A stretch of 64,000 nucleotides of DNA from Prostheceraeus crozeri (Eukaryota > Platyhelminthes > Polycladida > Euryleptidae): the NCBI GenBank assembly GCA_907163375.1, contig CAJQUW010007815.1:558001-622000 (forward strand), read 5' to 3'. Positions 10,670-20,771 of the stretch are shown in pieces; the first letter of the stretch is position 1, and each line of letters starts with the position of its first letter. The position numbers and the translations under genes were made by a program. The notes below the pieces were generated by a model. It ran no database searches. It saw only the letters and a list, made by a program, of their open reading frames with translations, and was not told the DNA's origin.

Positions 10670-10752
10670 AATATATTCGAAAAAGGAAAGCTAAGAAAAT
10701 ATTTTTTCTGTGTGTGAGAAAAAACAAAAAAGTCAAATTATTTTTTAAAAAA

Positions 10753-12101
10753 ATGTCTTCCTCAATCAATCATTCAGATCGCTTTATTGAAAATAAATCT
10801 AAATTAGACTATCCTCCGTTCGTCAGTTACAATCAAAAAAGAATGACTATATAAGAATTGCTATGAATCCCGGATCTTCTAGTAGAGTAAATACTGGAGG
10901 AGATTTATTCTTTGAAGTTGATAATCAACAAAGTTGTTTATATTTACTTGATTCCTTTTTACACTGTGAACATTCTTTATATAGTGATGCCAATTTTACA
11001 ACATCATTACCAGATACTGATAATATTGCATTAGAGAATAATTTCTTTCCAAGATTATTTACGCAAATGCGTTTAGATGCTGCAACTCAAAATATAGAAA
11101 CAATAAGTGATTCTTCAGGTGTAATTGATACAATTCTTCGAATTGTTACAATTGGTGAAAATAATAAAAAGCAGGAAATCGAAGGTTGGTTTCCTGATAA
11201 TAATGATGGTATAATTGTTGATGATTTAACTCACGCTGGAACAGATGCAGCAGGAATTGCGAAAGATGTAGAAAATATTGCAAATCATTTAAATAAAACA
11301 AACAATAGTGCATATAAAGAAAGACGTGAGTTTAACAAAAAAAGTAAACAGACAGTAAATTGGTCATTGTCTCCATTATTCGGATATTTAGATTATGACA
11401 AAACATCACATCAATTAAAATTAAAATTAATAATTCATCGCACAGCAAATAATGAATTAAACTTTCATGGTAAGACTGGAAAAAAAGCATATTTAAAAAT
11501 TGATAGACTTGAATGGTGGATAAAGCATATTACTCCTAGTTTTGAGGTTGAATCAACTATTGTAAAAAGATTAAATACTAACAAACCAATTCCACTAAAT
11601 TTTCTAAAGCTAGTTCAGTAACTTTTACTGAACAAAGATTTAACTGGCATTTTACTAAAACTTCGAATACTTCAAGATATTTATTACTAACTTTTCAAAG
11701 AAATAATTCTCTCAGTTTTGATAAGAACAACAATCTTTTTTCATATTAATACAATTCGAAGTTTACAAGTTGCTTTAAATCAAACCCGATATCCAATTGA
11801 TCCATTAAGATTCGATGATACCAATAATCAATTTATGGAAGGATACGATGCTTATAGAAATCTTTGTATAGAATTTGGATTTGAACCACAATTAACGCCT
11901 GGAGATTTGAGACATTTATATCCTGTTTTCTCTTTCGATTTAAGTGCACAATCTGAAGATATTATCAAGACTGGTTGTGATGTAACAATTAATATTGAAA
12001 AGAAAGATTCCACAACTTCATTGATAGCTTATGGTTTATTGTTAGAAGATGTAAAATATTCTATTGAAATTCTCAGTGTAAAGATGGTTAGGATAGGTTA
12101 A
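10753..12101 (+). pseudogene. PY: Major capsid protein (double jelly-roll, hexon-like), three frameshifts
   Basis: Forms the icosahedral shell. ATG at 10753 follows TTTTAAAAAA. The frame shifts in an A-run near 10840, continues 10863-11620, shifts again near 11600, and shifts once more in a T-run near 11740, ending at 12101. Landmarks are a Leu-Phe-rich first barrel (GGDLFFEVDNQQSCLYLLDS), LSPLFGYLDYDK, RLEWWIKHITPSF, FNWHFTKTSN, TRYPIDPLRFDDTNNQFMEG, YPVFSFDLSAQSEDI and a C-terminal TSLIAYGLLLEDVKYSIE. These blocks, in this order, are those of Polinton/adintovirus major capsid proteins. The length of ~445 codons also fits. It lies downstream of the fibre and small hydrophobic genes and upstream of the PLA2 gene. 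Confidence 0.88.
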
Positions 12102-12213
12102 AACCCAAGACTTCGTCGATAAGTTAATTAGAATAAATTATTTAGAATAAAATTATTAAAATTTTTCCTTAGAGAGAGTAGTTTAAAAGAATTCTTAACT
12201 TAATTTTTTTTAA

Positions 12214-12692
12214 ATGTCGCAAGCGAAAAGTAACAATAATAATAACAAAACTCTTGAATTAAAACTTCGTAACATTGTTGACAAAAATACACCTAAAACT
12301 ATTACGATTAACAAAAAAAATATTACATAAGTAAACCAATGATAGAGAATATTAAATTACAAGAAGAAAAGGATAGTGGAATTCTCCCATTAATTCCTCT
12401 AATAATAGGAGGTATAGCAGCAGCAGGAAGTGTTGCAGGTGGGACAGCTGGTATTGTCCAAGCAGTAAAGTCAGAGAAGTGAGCATTAGAAGAACAAAGA
12501 CGTCATAATAAGGAGTTGGAGAAAGTTACTAGGGGTGAAGGAATAGTAGATAATTTTATTAGTAAATTAAATTTAGTTGATGAAGGAAAACGAGTTCTCA
12601 AAAACATTCTACATAATGTTGATGATTTAATAGAAATAAAAGAAACTAAAGATGGTTCTGGAATATATCTAAGTCCTAGCATGATTAGATAA
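12214..12692 (+). pseudogene. Small protein with a Gly/Ala-rich membrane segment, broken, unknown
   Basis: ATG at 12214 follows TTTTTTTAA and runs ~37 codons (Asn/Lys-rich) before a frameshift near 12320-12335. The second frame (from 12339) carries LPLIPLIIGGIAAAGSVAGG, a membrane-inserting segment. TGA at 12480 then interrupts a charged helix (RRHNKELEKVTRGEG), and the frame ends DGSGIYLSPSMIR. A Gly-rich hydrophobic core with a short GSGIYL tail is a recurrent type among small Polinton virion proteins as I remember them. A core or membrane-active role is inferred. Confidence 0.5.
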
Positions 12693-12733
12693 ATATATTG
12701 TTATAATGTAATAAATATTTTTTTAATTTTAAA

Positions 12734-13287
12734 ATGTATTCGACAAATTGCATAAATTCTACAAATTCCGAAAATTTAATTAAATTAAAAATTTTTAACT
12801 TAGAATTATTGAATTATCTCTTAAAAGTACATTCTGGCCATCAGCTGCACACCGGAGGTGACATACAAAAGCATTAGATAACTTTCCTGGATTTATTTGG
12901 AGTAAATATTCAAAAGAAAACCATCTTCCTGGTCATTCATATACCGGTCCAGGAACTCGATTAGATATAAGACTAGATGAGAATAATAATCCAAAACCAG
13001 GTGAAGAACCAATAGACAGAGTTGATGCATCAGCTTATAGACACGATTTAGCTTATTGAAATCATGACCTAAAATCTCGTCATGAAGCTGATAGGAAAAT
13101 GATAGAAGAATTAGATAATATTCAAAATCCTACATTTGGAGAAAAAATTGAAAGAATGTTTGTTAAAAAAGCTTTACAAGCTAAAATATTGTTCGGTCAG
13201 GGTTTAGACAAAACTCATAACACTGAAACCTACGCGTTCGAAATTCACAAGGAATATAGAAAGCCTAAATATCTATTGAAGGATTAA
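12734..13287 (+). pseudogene. Parvovirus-type phospholipase A2 domain protein, broken
   Basis: ATG at 12734 follows TTTTAAA. After ~46 codons (ending at TAG near 12872) the frame shifts to one carrying a calcium-binding loop YTGPGT (12940-12957) and the catalytic pair His-Asp in YRHDLAY (13042-13047). The Asp-Arg-Val-Asp block before it (PIDRVDASAYRHD) and SRHEADRKM after it are as in the VP1-unique PLA2 of parvoviruses. TGA at 13057 interrupts it. In parvoviruses this enzyme breaches the endosomal membrane during entry, and a like role in the Polinton virion is inferred. The frame does not stop at the normal end (FGQGLD) but runs into integrase N-terminal sequence. Confidence 0.8.
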
Positions 13288-14011
13288 TAAAGATGATATT
13301 TGGAGTGCTGATCTTATTCATATGCCGAATGAGTCTGATTATAAATACGCATTGACCGTTATAGATTTGTACACTAGATGTGCTTGGGTGAAGCCATTAA
13401 AGAATAAAACTGGTCCTTCAGTTAAATATGCGTTTGAAGAAATCTTTAAGGAAAGTAATAGAAAGCCAAGAAAATTGTCTGTTGATAAATGATCTGAGTT
13501 TTATAACAGAAATGTTAAGCCATTATTTGAAACTGTTTATTCTACAGAAAATGCTGGAAAAGCTGTAGTAATAGGAAGGTTTAATAGAACGCTAAAAAAT
13601 AAATTATTTAAGAAATTTACTGAACAAGGCAATCAGAAATGGTTAAAAATATCACCAGGAATTGTTGATGATTGTAACAATAAGATTCATTCAAGTATTG
13701 AAGAAACTCCAAAGAATGTTTCTAACGATCCAGATTTAATAAGAAAGAAGATATTTGAAAATAATCATGAGAATGAAAGTAATGTTAATTTACAAAAGCG
13801 TAAATCGAAATTTAAGATTGGAAATAGAGTTACAATATTTACCTATAAAAAAAATTTGAAAAAATGTTTTGTTGGTTATTGGACTAAAGAAATATTTGAG
13901 GTTTGTAAAATAAATCAAACTTATCCGATTACTTATTAAATAAAAGATTTTGATAATGAGGAAATAAAAGGTAGATTTTATGAGAATGAATTACTAAAGA
14001 CTGAACTTTAA
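13212..14011 (+). pseudogene. INT: Retroviral-type (DDE) integrase, inactivated
   Basis: Inserts the element DNA into the host genome. The N-terminal piece (YAFEIHKEYRKPKYLL) is in the PLA2 frame to 13287. After a shift the core begins KDDIWSADLIHMP with the first catalytic Asp at 13310. ALTVIDLYTRCAWVKPLKNKTG follows in short order, and the second Asp is in LSVDK (13484). TGA at 13490 replaces the residue after the Lys. The third catalytic position reads AVVIGRFNRTLK, with Gly (GGA, 13574) where the family has Glu. The D-to-G spacing is 29 residues, against about 35 in the family, suggesting a small deletion. An SH3/chromo-like C-terminal domain follows (FKIGNRVTIFTYK ... GRFYENELL), with TAA at 13937. 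HHCC-type zinc residues are not evident. Confidence 0.88.
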
Positions 14012-14017
14012 TTATCA

Positions 14018-14492
14018 TTATTCAATTCTAACATAATATCTAGAAATGGTACTCCTTTTTGCAATTTGTATAAAACGTTAATACAGTTTTGTACATAATT
14101 GTCCGCAATAAGTAGTTCCTGGTTTTTGAATTTGAAATGTATTATAAATTCCATTTTCCAGTATTTCTTTTACTTCCTTTGTAGGGGGAAGTCCGTATGA
14201 GTCGAGTCAATAGTTTTCTACATTAGTGTTATTTTGCCCTGCTGACCAATGTACTCCTTTTTGATCTGACGTGTGGAGATTTGTTATGAAGTTCAAAGGA
14301 ATCGGTTTATTTTTAATCAACTGCAATTAACCTCTCATTAATACATAAAAGTTATTTATTCCGAATTGTCTAGCAATTTTCTTTAAATCGAAATTTGTCG
14401 TGGTTTGTTTGCCATATAATTTTAAGAACTCGGTTATGTTAGACACTTTATAATAAAAAAATTTCTTATAGGGACTATGTAAGTACTTCTTT
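14018..14492 (-). pseudogene. PRO: Adenain-type cysteine protease (maturation protease), broken
   Basis: Minus strand, convergent with the integrase and only 6 bases from its stop. It reads FDLKKIARQFGINNFYVLM, then GVHWSAGQNN (catalytic His at 14249-14251), LDSYGLPPTKEVKEIL (Asp at 14200-14202) and FQIQKPGTTYCGQLC (oxyanion Gln, six residues, catalytic Cys at 14105-14107). This is the His-Asp/Glu-Gln-Cys layout of adenovirus protease and its Polinton relatives, which cleave capsid precursors. In-frame stops lie after the first block, just before LDSYG (14206-14208) and after LCTKLY. The catalytic residues themselves are kept. No clear start is visible; similarity begins near 14480. Confidence 0.8.
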
Positions 14493-15069
14493 AGAGAAGA
14501 ACTTCATTCGTTAATGTGTTTCATCGTTAAAGTATTTGTTTAAAAATTGTTATAACAAGTGTCATGTATATCGCCGCTACACTTATGTGTTCTGAATTCA
14601 CAAGAAGAATTGCTTTTTATTGTTACCGCACCCTTATGTGTTCTGAATTCACAAGAGGAATTGCTTTTATTGTCACCGTACCCTTATGTATTTTAACCTA
14701 TTCATGCGGAAAGAGGAAACGCTAACTCAGTTTTGCAAATGGATTTCTAAAACTCACATGCATTTGCAAAACTGACTTTGAAACTGATTCTGAAAATAAT
14801 TTACGTAGGCGTAAATTCAACTGTCAAAATTTTACCGACGCGTAAATTAAACTGTCAAAATTTTACCGATGCGTAAATGGAAATGACAAGAGATTGCGCT
14901 ATAATTTTAGGGAAAAGCTGTTAGATGTTTTCCGTTGCTAGAACAATAAATCTCTCTGTTCAATCATCAGTCAGCGTACGGGTTCATTGAATAATTTTGT
15001 GTTTATGAGTTATAATGATCTTCTAATTCACACAATTAGTACTTTGAATGATATTAAGAGTACAATAAC
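14493..15069. repeat. Non-coding right-hand region of the Polinton with tandem and inverted repeats
   Basis: Contains a ~50-bp tandem repeat (14571-14690, 2.4 copies, unit with CTTATGTGTTCTGAATTCAC). There is also a 14-bp perfect inverted repeat CAGTTTTGCAAATG/CATTTGCAAAACTG (14729-14742 and 14761-14774). A 31-bp tandem repeat with CGTAAATT and GTCAAAATTTTACC follows (about 14810-14880). No gene is seen. Confidence 0.65.
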
Positions 15070-15529
15070 GAAGAATGTCCAAGCAATAATTGCGTTTCCC
15101 TATCTTTCATTTAACGTACTCCATCTTCATGTTTTTCAATGTTCATTTTTTCAATGTCCACTTCACTTGTTTTTATTTGTGATAACGAAGGATATTTTTC
15201 GAAGTTTCTTCAATTTTCGAAGTTCCTTCCATTTTTCAAGTTCCTTCCGCTTCTGAAGTTTCCATTTTTAAATAATTTTTTTTTAGAATTTTTTTTAAAA
15301 ATTTTCAGACTACTTAAATTTTGAAGTTTTGAATTTTTCGAAATTTTGAATTTTTTGGACTACGTAAATTTTTGAATTTTTTAAATTTTGAATTTTTCGA
15401 AAAATTGAGACTACCTAAATTTTCGACCACGTGAAATTTTAATATTTTTTTTGGACTACGTAAATTTTTGAAATCACGGAAGGTGTGACATCCGGTGCGG
15501 GCGATGCGAAGCGCCGGATGTCATACCCT
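15070..15529 (-). repeat. Right terminal inverted repeat, with a decayed copy of the first gene's 5' end
   Basis: Read on the minus strand this arm mirrors 1-545: palindrome, A/T-rich ACGTAGTC units, then an ATGGAAAC start and codons giving DIEK.NIEKH and ETQLLL, as in the membrane protein gene at 381. This copy has stops and small indels and ends near 15070, where similarity stops. The TIR therefore extends into coding sequence, leaving a promoter plus N-terminal fragment at the right end. Confidence 0.8.
15482..15527. repeat. Terminal palindrome at the right end of the Polinton
   Basis: GGTGTGACATCCGG (15482-15495) pairs with CCGGATGTCATACC (15514-15527) around an 18-nt G/C-rich loop containing GCGAAGC. 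One pair is mismatched. The left terminus shows the same loop and inner arm (1-34). A G/C-rich hairpin at the tip of an A/T-rich element is a plausible recognition site for the integrase or for replication initiation; that role is inferred. Confidence 0.75.
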
Positions 15530-16331
15530 ATACTACTATGGTTTGACTTCTGGATCACAAGTGCATTTTTTATAAACGACATTTTTCATATTATGGCAGA
15601 TTACCTTCACAGACTTACAGGATTAAAGATTAAATACAAAAATGGACGAAATGGAAAGTCAGGAAAGAAAATTTGGAAGATCAAAGCCTCTACATCATTT
15701 GATGAGTATTTCTGTTTGAAAGACTCAACAAGGAAAAGGGTATTTTACTTTATCCTATTATTGAAGAATGGGTTCCTAGGCCAAACATTAACTTCTGAAC
15801 TGCAGCTCCGCACTATCCAACAAATATTTGCAAAAGATAATTCTACTAATTACTATCCATTAATGCACTGTACATATACTCGTACACTACTCCTGCCGAT
15901 AATATGTCGTAGCAACCCACGCGAGGTTAATTAATATCCGTAACTGCGCTTGCAGTAGCATCCGTATGCTGAAAGATTGAAGTTAAATACAAAATTTCAA
16001 AATGATACCAAAGTTCCGATAGCTTCAAATTCAAAAGTGATGAACTAGACAATCTTGTACCTGTTGAAAAATGACTAATCCAAAGCCAAGCATACCGCGA
16101 CCGATGATGTTTCCTTCATTAGATTGAATTTTCTTTTTGAAAGAAACAGCCTGAAAGAGAAAAACCTTGGATGGAAGTTTTGCTTATTAACATAAATTTA
16201 CTATAAATATTATAAATATTGCTTATCAACGACAGTTTACAACAAAAATATTAAGGGAGTAAATAAGCACGTCATCTGATAGCAATCAATACAGCTTCAA
16301 AACTTTATTATCATTTATACTATGATAATAT
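15530..16331. other. Flanking DNA, nothing recognised
   Basis: Host or older repeat sequence right of the Polinton. An ORF of 149 codons (15485-15934) begins inside the Polinton terminus, so its start cannot be genuine, and I recognise nothing in it. If the AG-end rule holds, 15530-15535 (ATACTA) is the Polinton target duplication. Confidence 0.4.
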
Positions 16332-16565
16332 TTAGTATGGCCACTTTTTGGCTTTTGCTTTAACAACTGTTTGCATGTAGAATTGCATACTGTCTTGTTT
16401 GATTGCAGTTTAACGATGACAGCGTTTGATGATGCTGTTTAACATGTCGCACTTCGTAGTTGTCGCCGGGTTTGCTAATTTCTTCTTGAGGATGCCCTAT
16501 AGATTCTCTATGGGGTTCAGGTCATGACTGTTGGTCGACCAGTCCAACAGCGGTAAGCCTAGCAT
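16332..16565 (-). pseudogene. Tc1-like transposase C-terminal relic
   Basis: Reading the minus strand gives LLDWSTNSHDLNPIENL with the catalytic Glu of the Tc1 DD34E signature (DW...SxDLNPIEN). A TAG then replaces the usual Trp, followed by ILKKKLANP..., and the frame ends AKAKKWPY. Two stops interrupt it. Only about the last 75 codons survive. Confidence 0.75.
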
Positions 16566-19500
16566 ATGAAGCTATTTGGAATCAGAACTACTTCCGCTTT
16601 CTTCATTGAGATTCGGTCGCTTACCCAAGTCCACAGTGGGCGCTATACAATGTTGCGGTAGCTGTCACTTAAAGTCGAACGCTTCAAGGTCAAAATGGTT
16701 TTTTTTACAAAATGGTCCTGAAACTAAGTTTTAACAAATGTCAGGAAAAACACAAACTGGAATTTAAGTAACACAGAAACGTTTTCAGAAACATAGAAAC
16801 TTAGTTTCTGTTAAAGTTTTGGCCAGAAAATCAAAATCCCAGACAGTAATTTCTTCAATGTAGAGTGGTTTCTTTCAATGAGCTTATACTACATTGACTT
16901 AAATAGAGATACTCACGATTTACATAAATATTATAGTGAATTTACTGCTGCACATAGGCGGCTTGAACTTCTTGTTCGCGTCTTGACGCGTTAAAAGAGT
17001 GTAGTTGTGTTCGTGTTTCTGATGAAAAGCTTTGTGTCGTGTTGGAGGCAAATTTCTGACGATTGCAACATTTTCTACCTACAGATTTGAAATGTGCTAG
17101 ACAAATCTGACAATGTAGTTTGATTTTGTTGTTCTACATTTTTCAAAATTCATGAGTAATATGAGTTCGAAAATTTGTTCGTGTGAATGTACTTTTTCTT
17201 CTCCTTCATCGAATCAAGAATGTCAAATGTGTCTTTAAATGATAATATGCATGATATCAAGGCGGTTACACCTTCCCGATCGGAATAATGATTACAGAAT
17301 ACAAAATGTTTCAAGGGAATGATTATTTCTGCGAATGTGTTTTGAAAGGCTGAATTGATGAATGATAAACAATCATTTAATTTAACATTTTCGATGCAAT
17401 GTTCCGAAATGGCAATGATAATAATAATGACAACTTAATGTTTCAACATCTGCTCTTCGACGGTCAATTCCATTGCGCTCGATAAGTTCATGGAGGGATT
17501 ATTTTCTTTCATTGACATTAACTCGGTGATTTTGATTTCTTAGAATATATTTGGCTACCGTATCATTTCCAACCATTAAAATGCATCGAAAACAAAATTA
17601 TCTGACTTTCATTCCCTGATATTCTTCAGTAAAAGCTCGTGATACATATCGTGAGAATGCAACACAGCTAGAAATATTTCACGTCGAATTTGATCATACG
17701 AAAGATCTATTCTATTCATCACTCTGTATAATAGCAAAATTTTCGAGATTAAAATATAAATAGAATGAAGGATGCTTAAAAGTGAAAGTACAACATTACA
17801 TTCTAAGTGGAATAATGAATTGTACTTTTTTAAAGGCAAGAAAGATTTCATATTATTAGACTCAATTATTAAATGCAATTAACAAAATCCAACAAGAGAG
17901 TGATCTTGTGTAATGAAAGCTGTGTTTGAACTAGCCTAGTTCAGTGAAAATTAGTTTGATGTAGAATTCCATCCTCTGAATTTTTGCATAAATGAAGAAG
18001 TTGTATGACAAAATATGCCGATGACATTACGTAATGTAGCCTATTTGTTTGACTCGATGATGACTGAGAGTGTTGTTGCTTCATGAAGTGACTAATTTGG
18101 CTACCTTGACGCACTTTGTCACGTTGAATTGAGAACAGTAATGTTTGTACTTAGTCTGAGGAAGATTGGTTCACCCTGAATACATAGAAATCTAAATCTC
18201 ATATACAATATAAACCAATCATTGAAGTTAGGTTCTAGGTGTATCATAATTATCTTCACTGCTTTCAGCAACAAATCTGCGCAAGTTATCCATTGGCCGT
18301 AATATCTGGATTTACAAGACTTGAAGCAAGTTTGTATTCCCCTTTAAGCACAAATTGATATGATAGCACTAGGAGTAACAGGAAGCATTTGCAAGTTCCT
18401 GATCCTGAACTTTGCTCTTTCAATCCGCAATTTTTTTTAGATTTGGGGTTGGCAGCTTGAAGTACCGGAAAAATCCCGACTTCTTATCCCGGGATTCGGA
18501 ACTGCATCATCTGCCTCGGAATTGAAATTGTTAAAATATTAGCATGCCAGCTGTAGCCATCAAGTAAAGCGGCAGGTCAATCAGAATTATTACTACGTGT
18601 CTTGGATCCATGCAAAACAATTTAAATCTTTTTCTTTGAGTTGCCTCGAAAAAGAGCGAAGTCCGAAACGTCATCACCAAACATTGTATCACTTGTCAAT
18701 GCTTTGTATGTCTTATTACATCATCTGCAGGTTATCCCACAGCAGACTGTTTTGGCATAGACTATATGAGTCTCAATCACATCTGCTGACGGCAAAGCTG
18801 GACCTATTACAAGAATATTTATGACAAAAAATTTGCATTTTTGTGCCAAGTGCATTCATATTTTTGCATAGATAATGCAAGTGTCATGCTGAATGTTAAA
18901 TCGATAATCTACAGGTATGCAGATTTAATTCATGCACTGAATTTTGGAATTCATGCATGCTTCAGCACTTGTACGCAACTTCCTAGTTTCAGATTTCTGC
19001 CAAATTATATTCATTTAATGTGAAAATTCAGAAATCGAAATGTCCCAATCATCTTTCCATTTAAGAGAAGGAGTTTAATATGAAACTTATAATCATACTA
19101 GACTCATTCTCCGCAATGTCCAAAATTCTGATTTCAGTGACAAATGTAATGTTATGAAGCCAATTCCATTTGTTATTTAATTGATATTTAATTATACTTT
19201 TACTGCAAATTTCTCTTTCCAATTTTCGTTTGAATTTTTCATCAGGCGTCATCAAGTATTTGAAGTTTCTACATTGCTTGTGAACCACGCTAATGGTCGC
19301 AGATGGTTTCAACAACATTATTGAAATATCAAATCCTTTAAACAAAGGCGTAATGGCGACTATTTTACAAGCCATGAAAGTGCTTTGTCGTGTAAAAACA
19401 TCAAATTTCCTCTTATAAATGAGAAAACTGAACAGCAACAGAAGTTCAGTAGTAACTAGACCAATATACGTACACATGTCTTGCTATGAGAGCATTCTCA

Positions 19501-20425
19501 CAAATATTCATGTATTATGAAAGCTTCAGCAGCAACTTTAAAAAATTTTAAATAACTTTCATAAATGTCTTGCCATGGATTAAGAGTTTTAGAGTGGACT
19601 CCCACGGGGTTTAACTTAGGCCGACAGGTAATCGATTTTAATGCATGATACTAGGTAGGCCTAGAACAAAGGTGTCTTGTCGATCAGTTAGTCCAGAGAG
19701 ACAAAGGGACCCGCTTGTCACATTGAGTAGCGGGTCACTTCATCGAAAAATAACTCTATCATCCATGCGCTAGTCAACATGCAGTTCATGGACAAAGCAA
19801 TGTTCACTGCGAATGCAGAAATATAATTATTTAACAAAGAGTGAAATTACAATGAGCATGATGAATAGAGTAGCACTACACCATGCTGTCTCGTGAGTTA
19901 ATAATGAATTTAATCTTTTATAGAGATGGTTGACATCAAACGCGAGAAGTGTGTCATTTATGCTGCTGATTTTCGCCAACCCACCAACAAAACTGCTATT
20001 CCGGCAGCCAGAACGTGATTCTGAAGGGAGCAAGGCTTGTGTTTATCTTTGATAGCGTCAAACAAGAAAATGAACTAGCTAGAACTCGACAGACGCACCG
20101 ATTCGTAGTAGTCATGGGGTGCAAATCATTCTGTGTAAGTCTCATTTTCGGTCTCGCTCATTGCAGAAACCTATGATCGGCAATGATAAAATGATTTTGA
20201 GGAAAAATGATACAAAATGATATCATCAAATATTTTTGTTCCATTATATTTTTAAATCATAGATTCTTCGTATTTTGCATTGAAGCAAATATAGTCTCTT
20301 TCGTTTTTTCTCAAATATAGTCTCTTACGTTTGTTCTACCCATGTTCTTCCACACTGGTTGATTCATGTAGCGAAAAGCAACAGGCTATTGTCTGTCAAT
20401 CTGTCTATCACACAAATTGGCAAAC
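16566..20425. other. Intergenic DNA without recognisable features
   Basis: A/T-rich sequence with short chance ORFs on both strands. The longest is 138 codons, minus, 19061-19477, with no motif I recognise. No TIR, RT or transposase motif was seen by eye. Confidence 0.4.
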
Positions 20426-20771
20426 AACTCATTAATAATTATATATAATAATAATAATAGTCATACGGGAGGTGATTTTTCACTTTCATGATTGGAAATA
20501 GGCTCTCCCTGCTTTTTTTTAAACACTTTATTGAAATTAAAAAATATGATCGTTAAAAACCCAACGTTTCGTCCGTCACGGACTTAATCATGGGCAACAA
20601 AGTCCAGCCATTAATACCATGGGTTTATATACATCTAGTGACAGTTCGTCAGTTCATGTTTCCGATTGAGTATCGGACCATAAGATACTTCAATATAATA
20701 TAATTTCAATAAAGTGTTTAAAAAAAGGAGGGAGAGCCTATTTCTAATCATCAAAGTGAAACTCATTAATA
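20426..20771. mobile_element. Short inverted-repeat element with a hammerhead-ribozyme-like core
   Basis: Arms of ~60 bases (20479-20540 and 20699-20761) are inverted copies containing AGGCTCTCC and AAACACTTTATTGAAAT. A 12-base direct repeat AACTCATTAATA lies at 20426-20437 and 20760-20771, like a target duplication. On the minus strand 20559-20598 reads ATGATTAAGTCCG then TGA then CGGACGAAACG. That is stem II of a hammerhead with the GAAA core and a CUGAUGA box changed at two positions. Penelope-like elements commonly carry hammerheads in their terminal repeats, so this may be a Penelope-derived fragment. Confidence 0.5.

Larger units (their letters stand above)
1..15529. mobile_element. Polinton/Maverick (adintovirus-like) virus-like transposon, degraded copy
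   Basis: Inverted repeats at 1-545 and 15070-15529 enclose the hallmark Polinton gene set: protein-primed PolB, retroviral-type integrase, A32/FtsK-type packaging ATPase, adenain-type protease and a double jelly-roll major capsid protein. A PLA2 domain and a fibre-like protein are also present. About 15.5 kb is the usual Polinton size. If the right end is read to 15529, the reverse complement begins AGGGTATGAC, which fits the AG start common to Polintons, and the next 6 bases (ATACTA) would be the target duplication. The left flank lies outside the window, so this cannot be tested here. Most genes carry frameshifts or stops, often in homopolymers, and a P-type transposon sits in PolB. All three stop codons occur as interruptions, which argues for decay and against a changed genetic code. 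Confidence 0.95.

Noticed and set aside
1-15529. Stop-codon reassignment or recoding to explain in-frame stops
   Set aside because: TAA, TAG and TGA all occur as interruptions alongside frameshifts and a lost catalytic residue, so decay explains them better.
15485-15934. 149-codon plus-strand ORF at the Polinton edge
   Set aside because: It starts inside the terminal palindrome of the Polinton and shows no recognisable domain, so it is probably chance.
19061-19477. 138-codon minus-strand ORF as a membrane protein gene
   Set aside because: It has one hydrophobic patch only, no family resemblance, no splice or start context, and no neighbours supporting a gene.
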